Shown: positions 29,997 through 40,099, counted from the first letter of the stretch. The stretch: DNA of 64,000 nt from Jiella avicenniae (GCF_021390325.1 NZ_JAJUWU010000024.1:50782-114781); one strand, 5' to 3'. Notes: generated by a model from the sequence alone, not told the origin. Numbers and translations: made by a program.

Positions 29997-31187
29997 ATGA
30001 ACATCCACGAATATCAGGCCAAGGAAGTCCTCAAGGGCTATGGCGCCCCCGTCGCAGAAGGCGTTGCGATCACCTCCGCCGACGAGGCCGAGGCCGCGGC
30101 GAAGCAGCTTCCCGGCCCGCTCTACGTCGTGAAGAGCCAGATCCACGCCGGCGGCCGGGGCAAGGGCAAGTTCAAGGAGCTCTCGCCCGACGCCAAGGGC
30201 GGCGTGCGCCTCGCCAAGTCGATCGAGGAGGTGGTTTCCAACGCCAAGGAAATGCTCGGCAACACCCTCGTCACCAAGCAGACGGGCGAGGCCGGCAAGG
30301 TCGTCAACCGGCTCTATATCGAGGACGGCGCCGACATCGACCGCGAGCTCTATCTCTCGCTGCTCGTCGACCGCTCGGTCGGGCAGATCGCCTTCGTCGC
30401 CTCGACCGAGGGCGGCATGGACATCGAGACCGTCGCCGAAAAGACGCCGGAGAAGATCGTCACCGTGCCGATCGACCCGATTTCGGGCGTGACGGCGGCC
30501 GATGCCGAAAAGCTCTGCACCGCGCTGAAGCTCGGCGGGGCCGCCAAGGTCGACGGGATGCAGCTCTTCCCGATCCTCTACAAGGCCTTCACCGAGAAGG
30601 ACATGAGCCTTCTGGAGATCAACCCGCTGATCGTCATGACCGACGGCCACCTGCGGGTTCTCGACGCCAAGGTCTCCTTCGACGGCAACGCGCTGTTCCG
30701 CCACGACGACATCAAGGCGCTGCGCGACGAGAGCGAAGAGGACGCCAAGGAGATCGAGGCCTCGAAATACGATCTCGCCTATGTGGCGCTCGAGGGCGAC
30801 ATCGGCTGCATGGTCAACGGCGCGGGCCTCGCCATGGCGACGATGGACATCATCAAGCTCTACGGAAAAGAGCCGGCCAACTTCCTCGACGTCGGCGGCG
30901 GCGCCAACAAGGAGAAGGTCACCGCGGCGTTCAAGATCATCACGGCCGATCCGAACGTGAAGGGCATTCTCGTCAACATCTTCGGCGGCATCATGCGCTG
31001 CGACGTCATCGCCGAGGGCGTCGTCGCCGCGGTGAAGGAAGTGGGCCTGAAGGTGCCGCTGGTGGTGCGCCTCGAAGGCACGAACGTCGAGAAGGGCAAG
31101 GCGATCCTCAACGAGAGCGGCCTCGCCATCACGGCGGCCGACGACCTCGACGACGCGGCGAAGAAGATCGTCGCGGCGGTGGGGTGA
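29997..31187 (+). CDS. sucC: Succinyl-CoA synthetase beta subunit
   Basis: 396 residues. ATP-grasp domain ([29 protein letters not shown]) and C-terminal CoA-ligase domain ([25 protein letters not shown]). It catalyses substrate-level phosphorylation in the TCA cycle with SucD. Its usual partner sucD lies about 2.07 kb downstream instead of adjacent. Confidence 0.98.
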   Translation: MNIHEYQAKEVLKGYGAPVAEGVAITSADEAEAAAKQLPGPLYVVKSQIHAGGRGKGKFKELSPDAKGGVRLAKSIEEVVSNAKEMLGNTLVTKQTGEAGKVVNRLYIEDGADIDRELYLSLLVDRSVGQIAFVASTEGGMDIETVAEKTPEKIVTVPIDPISGVTAADAEKLCTALKLGGAAKVDGMQLFPILYKAFTEKDMSLLEINPLIVMTDGHLRVLDAKVSFDGNALFRHDDIKALRDESEEDAKEIEASKYDLAYVALEGDIGCMVNGAGLAMATMDIIKLYGKEPANFLDVGGGANKEKVTAAFKIITADPNVKGILVNIFGGIMRCDVIAEGVVAAVKEVGLKVPLVVRLEGTNVEKGKAILNESGLAITAADDLDDAAKKIVAAVG

Positions 31188-31218
31188 GCCCGTCGCGTGT
31201 TCTTGAGAGGAAAATGAC

Positions 31219-31836
31219 ATGACCGATCGGCGGTCGCTGGCGACGGCCCGGGGTGCTTCCCGGGCCGTTCTGGCATTCGGATTTTCGCTGACATTGACGG
31301 CAGAGGCGCTCGCCGCCGGCCCGAAGCTGCCGCTGACGCCGCCCGAGGGCGCGTCGAAGACGCTGGCCGACTACATCGAGATCTGCTCGACGGGGATGAC
31401 CAACATTCCCGCCGCGGGCAGTCTTGCCCTCGAACGCGGGTGGAAGTCGATGGACGCGAACGGCGGCGGGCTCGCCGCCGGGATGGCCGCCGCCGCGGGC
31501 CTGTTTTCCGCAACCAAGGACGACGGCAGCTTCCTGACGATCAGCCGGGTGCAGTTCCCGCATGTCGTCGCATCGAGCTGCCAGATGGTTCTGGCGGCCA
31601 AGCCCGAGGATCTCGATACCGGCAAGCTCGGCGCGATCGAGGGGATCGAGGGCGGTGGCGGCGTCGTCGGCATCGCGCAGCCCGGCGCCGGCTTCTGGAG
31701 CCTCGTCGACGATCGGGGTGAGGTCGTGACCATCACCGCAATCCCCGCCGGCGGCAGCGGGCGGTTCGTGCTCAACATGGGCCGGGCGGAGCTGACGGAG
31801 CTGGGCAAGAAGGCCGGGGCCGAGCCGGCGGGTTAG
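31219..31836 (+). CDS. Secreted hypothetical protein between sucC and sucD
   Basis: 205 residues with a probable signal peptide (to about ALAAGPK, residue 34). The mature part contains [27 protein letters not shown] with two Cys that could pair. No domain recognised. SD GAGG upstream. It is 31 bp after sucC, so probably co-transcribed, but it has no evident TCA function. Confidence 0.7.
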   Translation: MTDRRSLATARGASRAVLAFGFSLTLTAEALAAGPKLPLTPPEGASKTLADYIEICSTGMTNIPAAGSLALERGWKSMDANGGGLAAGMAAAAGLFSATKDDGSFLTISRVQFPHVVASSCQMVLAAKPEDLDTGKLGAIEGIEGGGGVVGIAQPGAGFWSLVDDRGEVVTITAIPAGGSGRFVLNMGRAELTELGKKAGAEPAG

Positions 31837-31920
31837 GCGACGAAGCGCTGATTCCCGGGCATCAGGCTTCTCAGCACAATTGTTCGCTTGCGGATGGACC
31901 TGTGAGGAGGCCCGAGAACG

Positions 31921-32490
31921 GTGTCGCAGGAAGAAAATGCCGGAGCCCCGGCTGTGGTCGATACCGCCCGAGCCACCGAAATTGAGATGTCGCTGACGAG
32001 ATTACGTTTGTTTGCGGTCGGGTGTTTCTTAGCCTCGCTTGGCTCGCTTGCCCTGGTTCTAACCTGGGATGAGCCACCTTCGGAGGATTTCAAGTATTGG
32101 ATGATATGGCTTGGGGTTCCATTTTTCGGGTTTGGAGCCTGCGTTTTATTCTCGCGGATGACATGGTCCGGACCGGTGGTCGTGCTGTCTCCGGAGGGCC
32201 TTCGGGACCGGCGTATGTCGCCGGCGATCATCCCCTGGACCGCCATTCGATCGCTTAAGCCCCGGTCGTACAGAGGCGCAAAGCTTCTGGTTCTGGAAAT
32301 TGACCGCGACCTTGAACGCCGTGTGCCTTGGTCACTCACTTTCAGGATGAACAGATGGCCAAACGCGATTTTGGGCGCGAAAGGACCATGGATCGTGTGC
32401 TCCGACCTTCAAATAACCCACGAACGTATGGTGGAGGTTGTCGAGGCATATTGGCACACGTTTGGTCCGATGAGGCAGGATAACGGTTGA
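31921..32490 (+). CDS. STM3941-like membrane protein
   Basis: 189 residues from a GTG start with GAGGAGG 9 nt upstream. Two transmembrane segments (LFAVGCFLASLGSLALVL, MIWLGVPFFGFGACVLF) precede a PH-like cytosolic domain (VVLSPEGLRDRR, IPWTAIRSLK), the layout of the STM3941 family. Base composition and codon use are clearly less G/C-rich than sucC and sucD, a sign of recent acquisition. Function unknown. Confidence 0.7.
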   Translation: MSQEENAGAPAVVDTARATEIEMSLTRLRLFAVGCFLASLGSLALVLTWDEPPSEDFKYWMIWLGVPFFGFGACVLFSRMTWSGPVVVLSPEGLRDRRMSPAIIPWTAIRSLKPRSYRGAKLLVLEIDRDLERRVPWSLTFRMNRWPNAILGAKGPWIVCSDLQITHERMVEVVEAYWHTFGPMRQDNG

Positions 32491-32556
32491 ATTCAAATCG
32501 AACACAGGATATGTGCTCCACATAACCCGTGTGGACGCTGATCGGCTCGAAACGCC

Positions 32557-32814
32557 ATGGCCAAGAACATCACCCTCGCCATCGACGAAGACCTTCTCGA
32601 CAAGATGCGCGTCCTCGCCGCGATGCGGCGGACGAGCGTCAACGAGATGGTGCGCAGCTATTTTCAGAAGCTGGTGGAGCAGGAGCAGGAGCGCGACGAG
32701 GTCACCGAAGAGCTGTTGAAGCTGTCGCGCGAGAGCAAGGCCGGCATGGGGGATTGGCGCCCCAGCCGCGAGGACACCTACTCCGGAGAGCCGCGGTTTG
32801 ATCGCTGGCGCTGA
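32557..32814 (+). CDS. VapB-like ribbon-helix-helix antitoxin
   Basis: 85 residues. The N-terminus (NITLAIDEDLLDKMRVLAAM, RRTSVNEMVRSYF) fits a ribbon-helix-helix DNA-binding domain. The C-terminal tail (REDTYSGEPRFDRW) would wrap the toxin. It overlaps the following PIN gene by 17 nt, the standard coupled layout of VapBC modules. The pair probably autoregulates its own promoter. Confidence 0.82.
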   Translation: MAKNITLAIDEDLLDKMRVLAAMRRTSVNEMVRSYFQKLVEQEQERDEVTEELLKLSRESKAGMGDWRPSREDTYSGEPRFDRWR

Positions 32815-33214
32815 TGTCTTTCTCGACACCAACATTCTCATCTATGCCGCCACCGGGCACGCCGACGAGCCGGCCAAATGGGAGGTTGCCCACGGCCTCC
32901 TCACCGCGCCGTTCGGAACGAGCGGGCAGGTTCTCGCCGAGTTCTACGCCAACGCGACCCGGAAGGCGAAGCCTCCGTTGCCTCCGGATGAAGCGCGCCG
33001 CTGGGTGTCGCTGCTCGGGCGAAAACCCTTCGTCACGGTGGACGAGCGTCTGGTCCTTGCCGGCATCGACATCTCCCAGCGCTACCAGATTTCCTACTGG
33101 GACGGCGCCATCGTCGCCGCCGCCGAGCGCCTGGGAGCGAAGACGCTCTACACCGAAGACCTCAGCCACGGTCAGGCCTACGGGTCGGTGACCGCGATCA
33201 ATCCGTTTCTGTAA
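32798..33214 (+). CDS. VapC-like PIN-domain ribonuclease toxin
   Basis: 138 residues from a TTG start. The PIN acidic residues appear in DVFLDTNILIYA (D6, D10), QVLAEFYANAT, and YWDGAIVAAAE, with TEDLSHGQ near the end. VapC toxins cut tRNA or rRNA and are neutralised by the upstream antitoxin. All expected acidic residues are present, so the module looks intact. It lies inside the sucC-sucD interval, just before sucD. Confidence 0.85.
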   Translation: MIAGADVFLDTNILIYAATGHADEPAKWEVAHGLLTAPFGTSGQVLAEFYANATRKAKPPLPPDEARRWVSLLGRKPFVTVDERLVLAGIDISQRYQISYWDGAIVAAAERLGAKTLYTEDLSHGQAYGSVTAINPFL

Positions 33215-33259
33215 CGCCCTTCTCCCGCAGTCGGGTGACCTTCAAGGAGTAGCAACACC

Positions 33260-34180
33260 ATGTCCATTCTGGTCGACAAGAACACCAAGGTCATCGTGCA
33301 GGGGCTGACCGGCAAGACCGGGACCTTCCACACCGAGCAGGCGCTGGCCTATTTCGGCACCAAGATGGTCGCCGGCATCCATCCGAAGAAGGGCGGCGAG
33401 CGCTGGACGGCGGGCGAGGGCGCCAGGGAGAAGGCCGGCACCGAACTGCCGATCTTCGCCACCGTCGGCGAAGCGAAAGAGGCGACCGGCGCCACGGCTT
33501 CGGTGATCTACGTCCCGCCTTCGGGCGCTGCCGCCGCCATCGAGGAGGCGATCGACGCCGGCATCGATCTCATCACCTGCATCACCGAGGGCATCCCGGT
33601 CTCCGACATGGTGCGGGTCAAGGCCAAGCTCGACAAGTCGAAGTCGCGGCTGATCGGCCCGAACTGCCCGGGCGTGCTGACGCCGGAAGAGTGCAAGATC
33701 GGCATCATGCCGGGGTCGATCTTCAAGAAGGGGAACGTCGGGATCGTATCGCGTTCGGGAACGCTTACATACGAAGCGGTCTTCCAGACGACCAACGAGG
33801 GTCTCGGCCAGACGACGGCCGTCGGCATCGGCGGCGATCCGGTCAAGGGCACCGAGTTCATCGACGTCCTCGAGATGTTCCTCGCCGACGAGGCGACGAA
33901 GTCGATCATCATGATCGGCGAGATCGGCGGTTCGGCGGAGGAGGACGCGGCGCAGTTCCTCGCCGACGAGGCGAAGAAGGGCCGCAAGAAGCCGATGGTC
34001 GGCTTCATCGCCGGCGTCACGGCCCCTCCGGGGCGCACCATGGGCCATGCCGGCGCGGTCGTCGCGGGCGGCAAGGGCGACGCCAAGTCGAAGATCGCGG
34101 CGATGGAAGCGGCCGGGATCAAGGTGTCGCCGTCGCCGGCACGGCTCGGCAAGACGCTGGCCGAGGTTCTGAAGGGCTGA
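33260..34180 (+). CDS. sucD: Succinyl-CoA synthetase alpha subunit
   Basis: 306 residues. CoA-binding Rossmann domain ([23 protein letters not shown]) and ligase domain; the phosphorylated His is H263 in [19 protein letters not shown] before the ATG. It starts 45 bp after the PIN toxin gene and depends on whichever promoter serves the interrupted sucC-sucD stretch. Confidence 0.98.
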   Translation: MSILVDKNTKVIVQGLTGKTGTFHTEQALAYFGTKMVAGIHPKKGGERWTAGEGAREKAGTELPIFATVGEAKEATGATASVIYVPPSGAAAAIEEAIDAGIDLITCITEGIPVSDMVRVKAKLDKSKSRLIGPNCPGVLTPEECKIGIMPGSIFKKGNVGIVSRSGTLTYEAVFQTTNEGLGQTTAVGIGGDPVKGTEFIDVLEMFLADEATKSIIMIGEIGGSAEEDAAQFLADEAKKGRKKPMVGFIAGVTAPPGRTMGHAGAVVAGGKGDAKSKIAAMEAAGIKVSPSPARLGKTLAEVLKG

Positions 34181-34215
34181 GCGCGCTCCGCTTGCCCACG
34201 GAAACCAAAACTGAA

Positions 34216-34268
34216 GGCCTTGCCGCTATCAGCCTCGGCAAGGCCGCATTCGCGGTGTCGATACCGCG
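34216..34268. repeat. Tandem hairpins in the sucD-sucA gap
   Basis: A perfect 10-bp stem GGCCTTGCCG / CGGCAAGGCC (loop 10 nt) is followed by CGCGGT / ACCGCG. No T-run follows on the plus strand, so they may be RNA-processing or stability elements. On the minus strand the first hairpin is followed by TTCAGTTTT. Confidence 0.6.
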
Positions 34269-34322
34269 GCGTTCGTAACCGGCAGAATGGGGATTCGCCC
34301 GGGCCGGATTTGGAAATTCGAT

Positions 34323-34347
34323 AGGAGGCGGCGCCGGCACGCGCCGC
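34323..34347 (+). promoter_or_regulatory. Shine-Dalgarno followed by hairpin upstream of sucA
   Basis: AGGAGG lies 29 nt before the sucA ATG, too far for direct use. The bases between include a perfect 7-bp stem GCGGCGC / GCGCCGC. If folded, it would bring the SD to about 10 nt from the start codon. Confidence 0.45.
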
Positions 34348-34357
34348 GAACTTGACC

Positions 34358-37342
34358 ATGTCACGCAGCCAAGCGAACGACCATTTCGCTCTCACCTCCT
34401 TCCTCTATGGCGGCAATGCCGACTATATCGAGGAGCTCTATGCGGCCTATGAGGCGGACCCGTCTTCCGTCGATGCTGAGTGGGGCGCGTTCTTCAAGGA
34501 ACTCGGCGATCCGCGCGAGGACGTGAAGAAGAACGCCGACGGCCCGTCCTGGGCGCGTGACAACTGGCCGATTCCGCTGAACGGCGAGCTGGTCTCGGCT
34601 CTCGACGGCAATTGGGGCCCGGTCGAAAAGCGCATCGAGACCAAGGTCAAGGAAAAGGCCCAGGCTGGCGGCGCCGAGCTTTCGCCCGAGGCGGTCAACC
34701 GGGCGACGCGCGATTCCGTCCGCGCGCTGATGCTGATCCGCGCCTACCGGGTGCGCGGCCATCTCCACGCCAAGCTCGATCCGCTCGGCATCGCCAAGCC
34801 CGCCGACGACGACTACAACGAATTGTCGCCCAAGGCCTACGGCTTCACCGAGGCGGACTACGACCGCAAGATCTTCATCGACAACGTGCTCGGCATGGAG
34901 TTCGCGACCATCCGCCAGATGGTCGACATCCTGGAGCGCACCTACTGCTCGACCTTCGGCATCGAGTTCATGCACATCTCCAACCCGGACGAGAAGGCCT
35001 GGCTGCAGGAGCGCATCGAGGGTCCGGACAAGGGCGTCGCCTTCACCGAGCAGGGCAAGCGAGCGATCCTCAACAAGCTGATCGAGGCGGAGGGCTTCGA
35101 GAAGTTCCTCGACGTCAAGTACAAGGGCACCAAGCGCTTCGGCCTCGACGGTTCGGAAGCGCTCATCCCGGCTCTCGAACAGATCATCAAGCGCGGCGGC
35201 CAATTGGGCCTGAAGGAAATCGTCCTCGGCATGGCTCACCGGGGCCGGCTGAACGTTCTCGCCCAGGTCATGGCCAAGCCGCACCGGGCGATCTTCCACG
35301 AGTTCAAGGGCGGTTCGTTCAAGCCGGACGACGTCGAGGGCTCGGGCGACGTCAAGTACCATCTCGGCGCCTCGTCCGACCGGGAATTCGATCAGAACAA
35401 GGTGCATCTGTCGCTGACCGCCAACCCGTCGCATCTCGAGATCGTCGATCCGGTGGTGATGGGCAAGGCGCGCGCCAAGCAGGACGCGCTCGCCGGCCGT
35501 TCGCGCAACGAGGTCGTCCCGCTGGAGACCCGCGCCCAGGTGCTGCCGCTGCTTCTCCACGGCGACGCGGCCTTCGCCGGCCAGGGCGTCGTCGCCGAAT
35601 GCTTCGGCCTCTCGGCGCTGCGCGGCCACAGGGTCGCCGGCACGGTGCATTTCATCATCAACAACCAGATCGGCTTCACCACCAATCCGCGCTTTTCGCG
35701 CTCCTCGCCCTATCCCTCGGACGTCGCCAAGATGGTCGAGGCGCCGATCTTCCACGTCAATGGCGACGATCCGGAAGCGGTGGTCTATGCGGCGAAGATC
35801 GCCACGGAATTTCGCATGAAGTTCCACAAGCCGGTGGTGGTCGACATGATCTGCTACCGGCGCTTCGGCCACAACGAAGGCGACGAGCCCGCCTTCACCC
35901 AGCCGATCATGTACAAGACCATCCGCAACCACGCTTCGACGCTCGAGATCTACTCGAAGAAGCTGGTCGACGAGGGGCTCTTGACGGCCGAGGACATCGA
36001 GGCCCGCAAGGCGGAATGGCGCAAGAGCCTCGACGAGGAGTTCGAGGCCGGACAGAGCTATCTGCCCAACAAGGCGGACTGGCTGGACGGCGCCTGGTCG
36101 GGCCTCAGGAAGGCGGAAAAGGAAGACGAGCCGCGGCGCGGCATCACCGGCGTTCCGACGAAGACGCTGAAGGAGATGGGTGCCAAGCTGAGCGCCGTGC
36201 CGGAGGGCTTCAACGTCCACCGCACCGTCAAGCGTTTCCTCGACAACCGCGCCCAGATCATCGACACCGGCGAGGGCATCGACTGGGCGACGGCCGAGGC
36301 GCTCGCCTTCGGCACCCTCGTCACCGAAGGCCATCCGGTGCGGCTTTCCGGCCAGGACGTCGAGCGCGGCACCTTCTCCCAGCGCCATTCGGTGCTCTAC
36401 GACCAGGAAGACGAGAGCCGCTATATTCCGCTCGCCAACCTCGCCAAGGGCCAGGCGGTCTACGAGGTCATCAACTCGATGCTCTCGGAAGAGGCCGTGC
36501 TCGGCTACGAATACGGCTACTCCCTCGCCGAGCCGAACGCCCTGACGCTCTGGGAAGCCCAGTTCGGCGACTTCGCCAACGGCGCCCAGGTGGTGATCGA
36601 TCAGTTCATCTCGTCGGGCGAGCGCAAGTGGCTGCGCATGTCCGGCCTCGTCCTGCTCCTGCCGCATGGCTACGAGGGGCAGGGACCGGAGCATTCCTCG
36701 GCCCGCCTCGAGCGCTTCCTGCAGATGTGCGCCGAGGACAACATGCAGGTCGCCAACTGCACGACGCCGGCGAACTACTTCCACGTCCTCAGGCGGCAGA
36801 TGAAGCGCGACTTCCGCAAGCCGCTCGTGCTGATGACGCCGAAATCGCTGCTGCGCCACAAGCGGGCGGTCTCCAAGCTGTCGGAGATGGCCGGCGAGAC
36901 CAGCTTCCACCGGCTTTTGTGGGACGACGCCGAGCTCGACAAGAACGCGGCGACCAAGCTCGTCGCGAACGACAAGATCAAGCGCGTCGTCATGTGCTCG
37001 GGCAAGGTCTATTACGACCTTTACGAGGAGCGCGAGAAGCGCGGGATCGACGACGTCTATCTCCTGCGTCTCGAACAGCTCTATCCGTTCCCGGCGAAGG
37101 CTCTGATCACCGAACTCTCCCGCTTCAAGCAGGCGGAGATGGTCTGGTGCCAGGAAGAGCCGAAGAACATGGGCGCCTGGTCGTTCATCGACCCTTATCT
37201 CGAATGGGTTCTGGACCATATCGACGCGGAGAAGCGCAGGGTTCGGTATACCGGCCGTCCGGCCGCCGCTTCGCCCGCCGCCGGCACGATGGCGAACCAC
37301 CAGAAGCAGCTTGCCGACTTCCTCGAGGACGCGCTCGGCTGA
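34358..37342 (+). CDS. sucA: 2-oxoglutarate dehydrogenase E1 component
   Basis: 994 residues from the ATG at 34358 (MSRSQANDHFALTSF); a TTG two codons upstream is possible. It decarboxylates 2-oxoglutarate with thiamine diphosphate. Visible blocks: FLYGGNADYIEELY (N-terminal), AHRGRLNVLAQVM, the ThDP region GDAAFAGQGVVAECF with INNQIGFTT, and the C-terminal GYEGQGPEHSSARLERFLQ. Full length. Followed 59 bp later by sucB. Confidence 0.98.
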   Translation: MSRSQANDHFALTSFLYGGNADYIEELYAAYEADPSSVDAEWGAFFKELGDPREDVKKNADGPSWARDNWPIPLNGELVSALDGNWGPVEKRIETKVKEKAQAGGAELSPEAVNRATRDSVRALMLIRAYRVRGHLHAKLDPLGIAKPADDDYNELSPKAYGFTEADYDRKIFIDNVLGMEFATIRQMVDILERTYCSTFGIEFMHISNPDEKAWLQERIEGPDKGVAFTEQGKRAILNKLIEAEGFEKFLDVKYKGTKRFGLDGSEALIPALEQIIKRGGQLGLKEIVLGMAHRGRLNVLAQVMAKPHRAIFHEFKGGSFKPDDVEGSGDVKYHLGASSDREFDQNKVHLSLTANPSHLEIVDPVVMGKARAKQDALAGRSRNEVVPLETRAQVLPLLLHGDAAFAGQGVVAECFGLSALRGHRVAGTVHFIINNQIGFTTNPRFSRSSPYPSDVAKMVEAPIFHVNGDDPEAVVYAAKIATEFRMKFHKPVVVDMICYRRFGHNEGDEPAFTQPIMYKTIRNHASTLEIYSKKLVDEGLLTAEDIEARKAEWRKSLDEEFEAGQSYLPNKADWLDGAWSGLRKAEKEDEPRRGITGVPTKTLKEMGAKLSAVPEGFNVHRTVKRFLDNRAQIIDTGEGIDWATAEALAFGTLVTEGHPVRLSGQDVERGTFSQRHSVLYDQEDESRYIPLANLAKGQAVYEVINSMLSEEAVLGYEYGYSLAEPNALTLWEAQFGDFANGAQVVIDQFISSGERKWLRMSGLVLLLPHGYEGQGPEHSSARLERFLQMCAEDNMQVANCTTPANYFHVLRRQMKRDFRKPLVLMTPKSLLRHKRAVSKLSEMAGETSFHRLLWDDAELDKNAATKLVANDKIKRVVMCSGKVYYDLYEEREKRGIDDVYLLRLEQLYPFPAKALITELSRFKQAEMVWCQEEPKNMGAWSFIDPYLEWVLDHIDAEKRRVRYTGRPAAASPAAGTMANHQKQLADFLEDALG

Positions 37343-37401
37343 AAGCCGGTCGCGCGTCCATCCAAACCCGCCCTTGAGCCCAGATCGAACGATTGAGACA
37401 G

Positions 37402-39036
37402 ATGGCTACCGAAATCAAAGTGCCGACCCTCGGCGAATCCGTGACCGAAGCGACGATCGGCCAATGGTTCAAGCAGCCCGGTGATCGGGTGGAGCAGGAC
37501 GAGACCATTGCCGAACTCGAAACCGACAAGGTGACGGTGGAGGTGCCGGCGCCCGCCGCCGGCGTGCTTCAGGAGATCGTCGCCAAGGAGGGCGAGACCG
37601 TCGGCGTCGGCGCGCTCATCGGCTCGATCGGCGAGGGCGAAGGCAAGGCCGCCGGCACGGCGGCCGCCACCGAAAAGCCGAAGAGCCAGGCGGCCAAGGC
37701 GGGTCAGGCAGCGGAGACCACGTCCGATTACGGCGGTGGCGCATCCGGCGACGAGAAGGCTTCCGGCAATGGCGCGGCTTCCGCCGCCGGGCCGTCGGGC
37801 AAGCTCGTCGAGGTGACCGTTCCGGCGGCGGGCGAATCCGTCACCGAGGCGACCGTCGGCTCGATCTTCAAGAAGGTCGGGGACGCCGTCGCGGTCGACG
37901 AGTCGCTGCTCGAACTGGAGACCGACAAGGCCGCCCAGGAAATTCCGTCCCCGGTCGCCGGCGTCATCCGCGAGATGGCGGTCGCCGAGGGCGACGAGGT
38001 GAAGGTCGGCGCGCTGCTCCTGAAGATCGAGGAGGGCGCGTCTTCAGGCTCGGGCGCTTCGGCGTCGGGTCCGCAGGCGTCCGGCTCGACGGCCGTCGGC
38101 GGCGGCACCGACGAGACGCCGCGCCGCCAGGTCGAGGCGCAAGAGGGACGCCCGCCGGCGCCTTCGGCCGCCAAGATGATGAAGGAAAAGGGCCTGAAGG
38201 ACGGCGACGTCGACGGCTCCGGCCGGAAGGGCCAGGTGCTGAAGAGCGACGTCCTCGACGCGATCGCCCGCGGGGCTCCCTCCTCGCCGCAGGAAAAGCC
38301 GCAGGCCGCCCGCGCGCCGTCCGCCCCGGACGATGCCTCCCGCGAGGAGCGGGTGAAGATGACCCGGCTTCGCCAGACCATCGCCCGGCGCCTGAAGGAC
38401 GCCCAGGACACCGCCGCCATGCTGACCACCTTCAACGAGGTGGACATGAAGGCGGTCATGGACCTGCGCACCAAGTACAAGGATCTCTTCGAGAAGAAGC
38501 ACGGCGTGAAGCTCGGCTTCATGGGCTTCTTCACGAAAGCCGTGTGTCACGCGCTGAAGGAGATCCCGGCGGTGAACGCCGAGATCGACGGCAACGAGAT
38601 CGTCTACAAGAACTTCTGCCACGTCGGCATGGCGGTCGGCACCGACAAGGGCCTCGTCGTTCCGGTGATCCGCGACGCCGACGAGATGTCGATCGCCGAG
38701 ATCGAGAAGGAGCTGGGACGCCTCGCGCGCGCCGCCCGTGACGGCAAGCTCGGCATGTCCGACATGCAGGGCGGCACCTTCACCATCACCAATGGCGGCG
38801 TCTACGGCTCGCTCATGTCGACGCCGATCCTCAACGCGCCGCAGTCGGGCATCCTCGGCATGCACAAGATCCAGGAGCGGCCGATGGCGATCGGCGGCAA
38901 GGTCGAGATCCGGCCGATGATGTATCTGGCGCTTTCCTACGATCACCGGATCGTCGACGGCAAGGAAGCCGTGACCTTCCTCGTGCGGGTGAAGGAGAGT
39001 CTGGAGGATCCCGAGCGCCTCGTGCTCGACTTGTAA
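37402..39036 (+). CDS. sucB: Dihydrolipoyl succinyltransferase (E2) with two lipoyl domains
   Basis: 544 residues from [13 protein letters not shown]. Two lipoyl domains are present: the first carries K43 in [10 protein letters not shown], the second K176 in [11 protein letters not shown] peripheral-subunit-binding domain follows ([14 protein letters not shown]), then the catalytic domain ending [12 protein letters not shown] with the active His and Asp. Most SucB proteins have a single lipoyl domain and about 400-420 residues, so this one is enlarged by a domain duplication. Long Ala/Gly/Ser linkers join the modules. Confidence 0.95.
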   Translation: MATEIKVPTLGESVTEATIGQWFKQPGDRVEQDETIAELETDKVTVEVPAPAAGVLQEIVAKEGETVGVGALIGSIGEGEGKAAGTAAATEKPKSQAAKAGQAAETTSDYGGGASGDEKASGNGAASAAGPSGKLVEVTVPAAGESVTEATVGSIFKKVGDAVAVDESLLELETDKAAQEIPSPVAGVIREMAVAEGDEVKVGALLLKIEEGASSGSGASASGPQASGSTAVGGGTDETPRRQVEAQEGRPPAPSAAKMMKEKGLKDGDVDGSGRKGQVLKSDVLDAIARGAPSSPQEKPQAARAPSAPDDASREERVKMTRLRQTIARRLKDAQDTAAMLTTFNEVDMKAVMDLRTKYKDLFEKKHGVKLGFMGFFTKAVCHALKEIPAVNAEIDGNEIVYKNFCHVGMAVGTDKGLVVPVIRDADEMSIAEIEKELGRLARAARDGKLGMSDMQGGTFTITNGGVYGSLMSTPILNAPQSGILGMHKIQERPMAIGGKVEIRPMMYLALSYDHRIVDGKEAVTFLVRVKESLEDPERLVLDL

Positions 39037-39049
39037 AGGAAAGCCGCTC

Positions 39050-39352
39050 ATGGGCAGAAACCGGATCAAAACGACAGCAGCGTTTGTGACGGTTTCTGCC
39101 ATAGGCTATGGTGCGACGGCATATGGAGCGTTTCTTTTTGGACAGCTCCTCCAATCGATCGACGATACGGGTGATCGAGCGATCTCTGATCTCGTTTTCG
39201 GGTCAAACTACACGATCGAAATTCTCCTTAGCATGATGGCCGTATCTGCCGTTTCAGCTCTTCTTGCGCTTTGGCTGTTCGTCACGGTTCAGCGGGAGCC
39301 GGAATTGGAGCGCAAGATCAAGAGAGAGGAAGGACCTGATCGGTTGGCCTAG
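39050..39352 (+). CDS. Small two-helix membrane protein
   Basis: 100 residues, starting 14 bp after sucB. Two hydrophobic segments (FVTVSAIGYGATAYGAFLF and ILLSMMAVSAVSALLALWLF) with a short external loop and a charged tail. Less G/C-rich than sucB. No family recognised. Confidence 0.6.
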   Translation: MGRNRIKTTAAFVTVSAIGYGATAYGAFLFGQLLQSIDDTGDRAISDLVFGSNYTIEILLSMMAVSAVSALLALWLFVTVQREPELERKIKREEGPDRLA

Positions 39353-39393
39353 GCCATTGCCAGTGGGCTGCTGGGCGGTGATGGGATCATGTC

Positions 39394-39798
39394 ATGGAGA
39401 CGCTGGTCGACCTCTCGGAGATCCTGCGCAATCTGGCGCTGACGGCGGCGGCCGCCGTCGGCGCATACCTTGCCTGGAAGAAGCTCGGGCCGGAGACGAC
39501 GCAGGCGGGATCGGCCGTTTTCCAGGCGACGCTCGCAAGACGTGCCCATGTCATGGAGCTGTTCAACCGTGCGCCGGGGCAGCTTGCCGACGAGAAAATG
39601 GAAGTGCGGCTCGCGGCGATCTATATCCTCGGTGAGATCACCGTGGATTTTCCGGATCTTTCCGAACCGGTTTTCAAATTGCTCGAACACCATCTCGATG
39701 CAACCATGGCGAAGTTCGACGGCGAGGACGTTCCATTGGACGCCAGCGCAATCATGGAAGTACTGCGAAGGAGGGTGAGCGATGAGTTCGATCGTTGA
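39394..39798 (+). CDS. Membrane-anchored helical-repeat protein, probably half of a split pentapeptide protein
   Basis: 134 residues. One N-terminal membrane segment (LALTAAAAVGAYLAW) then helices with the repeat-like motif VRLAAIYILGEI. In other bacteria this type of N-terminus (membrane anchor plus RLxxIYxLxxI repeats) is fused directly to pentapeptide repeats. Here the pentapeptides are in the next ORF, which overlaps by 17 nt in another frame. Confidence 0.6.
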   Translation: METLVDLSEILRNLALTAAAAVGAYLAWKKLGPETTQAGSAVFQATLARRAHVMELFNRAPGQLADEKMEVRLAAIYILGEITVDFPDLSEPVFKLLEHHLDATMAKFDGEDVPLDASAIMEVLRRRVSDEFDR

Positions 39799-40099
39799 CA
39801 ACGGCCGCACAAGGGAGCCGCACCGGTTCAGCTTCGTCGGCACTGTCCTTCGCACGCTCGATTTCACCGGGGTCAATCTCACGGCAGCCAATTTGAAGCG
39901 GGCCGACGCTCGGGAGACGATTTTCGTTCGCGTCAATTTTTTGAATGCAGACCTGACCGATGCCGACTTGCGCGGCGCGGATCTCACCGGTGCCAGAAAT
40001 CTCACCATAGAGCAGCTGCAGAGCGCCGTGATCGACGAGACCACGAGGCTACCCGACTATATCGACCGTACGAAGCTGACGCCGGCTGCGGCGAGCTGA
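39782..40099 (+). CDS. Pentapeptide-repeat protein
   Basis: 105 residues with pentapeptide repeats A(D/N)LXX over residues ~25-75: LDFTGVNLTAANLKRADA, then FLNADLTDADLRGADLTGA. These form a right-handed quadrilateral beta-helix of unknown partner. Its ATG lies within the end of the preceding ORF, giving translational coupling or marking a frameshift in an ancestral single gene. Confidence 0.7.
   Translation: MSSIVDNGRTREPHRFSFVGTVLRTLDFTGVNLTAANLKRADARETIFVRVNFLNADLTDADLRGADLTGARNLTIEQLQSAVIDETTRLPDYIDRTKLTPAAAS

Noticed and set aside
34361..37300. A 979-codon ORF antisense to sucA
   Set aside because: Its frame follows the codon bias of sucA in a G/C-rich genome; no domain, no SD, and sucA is certain.
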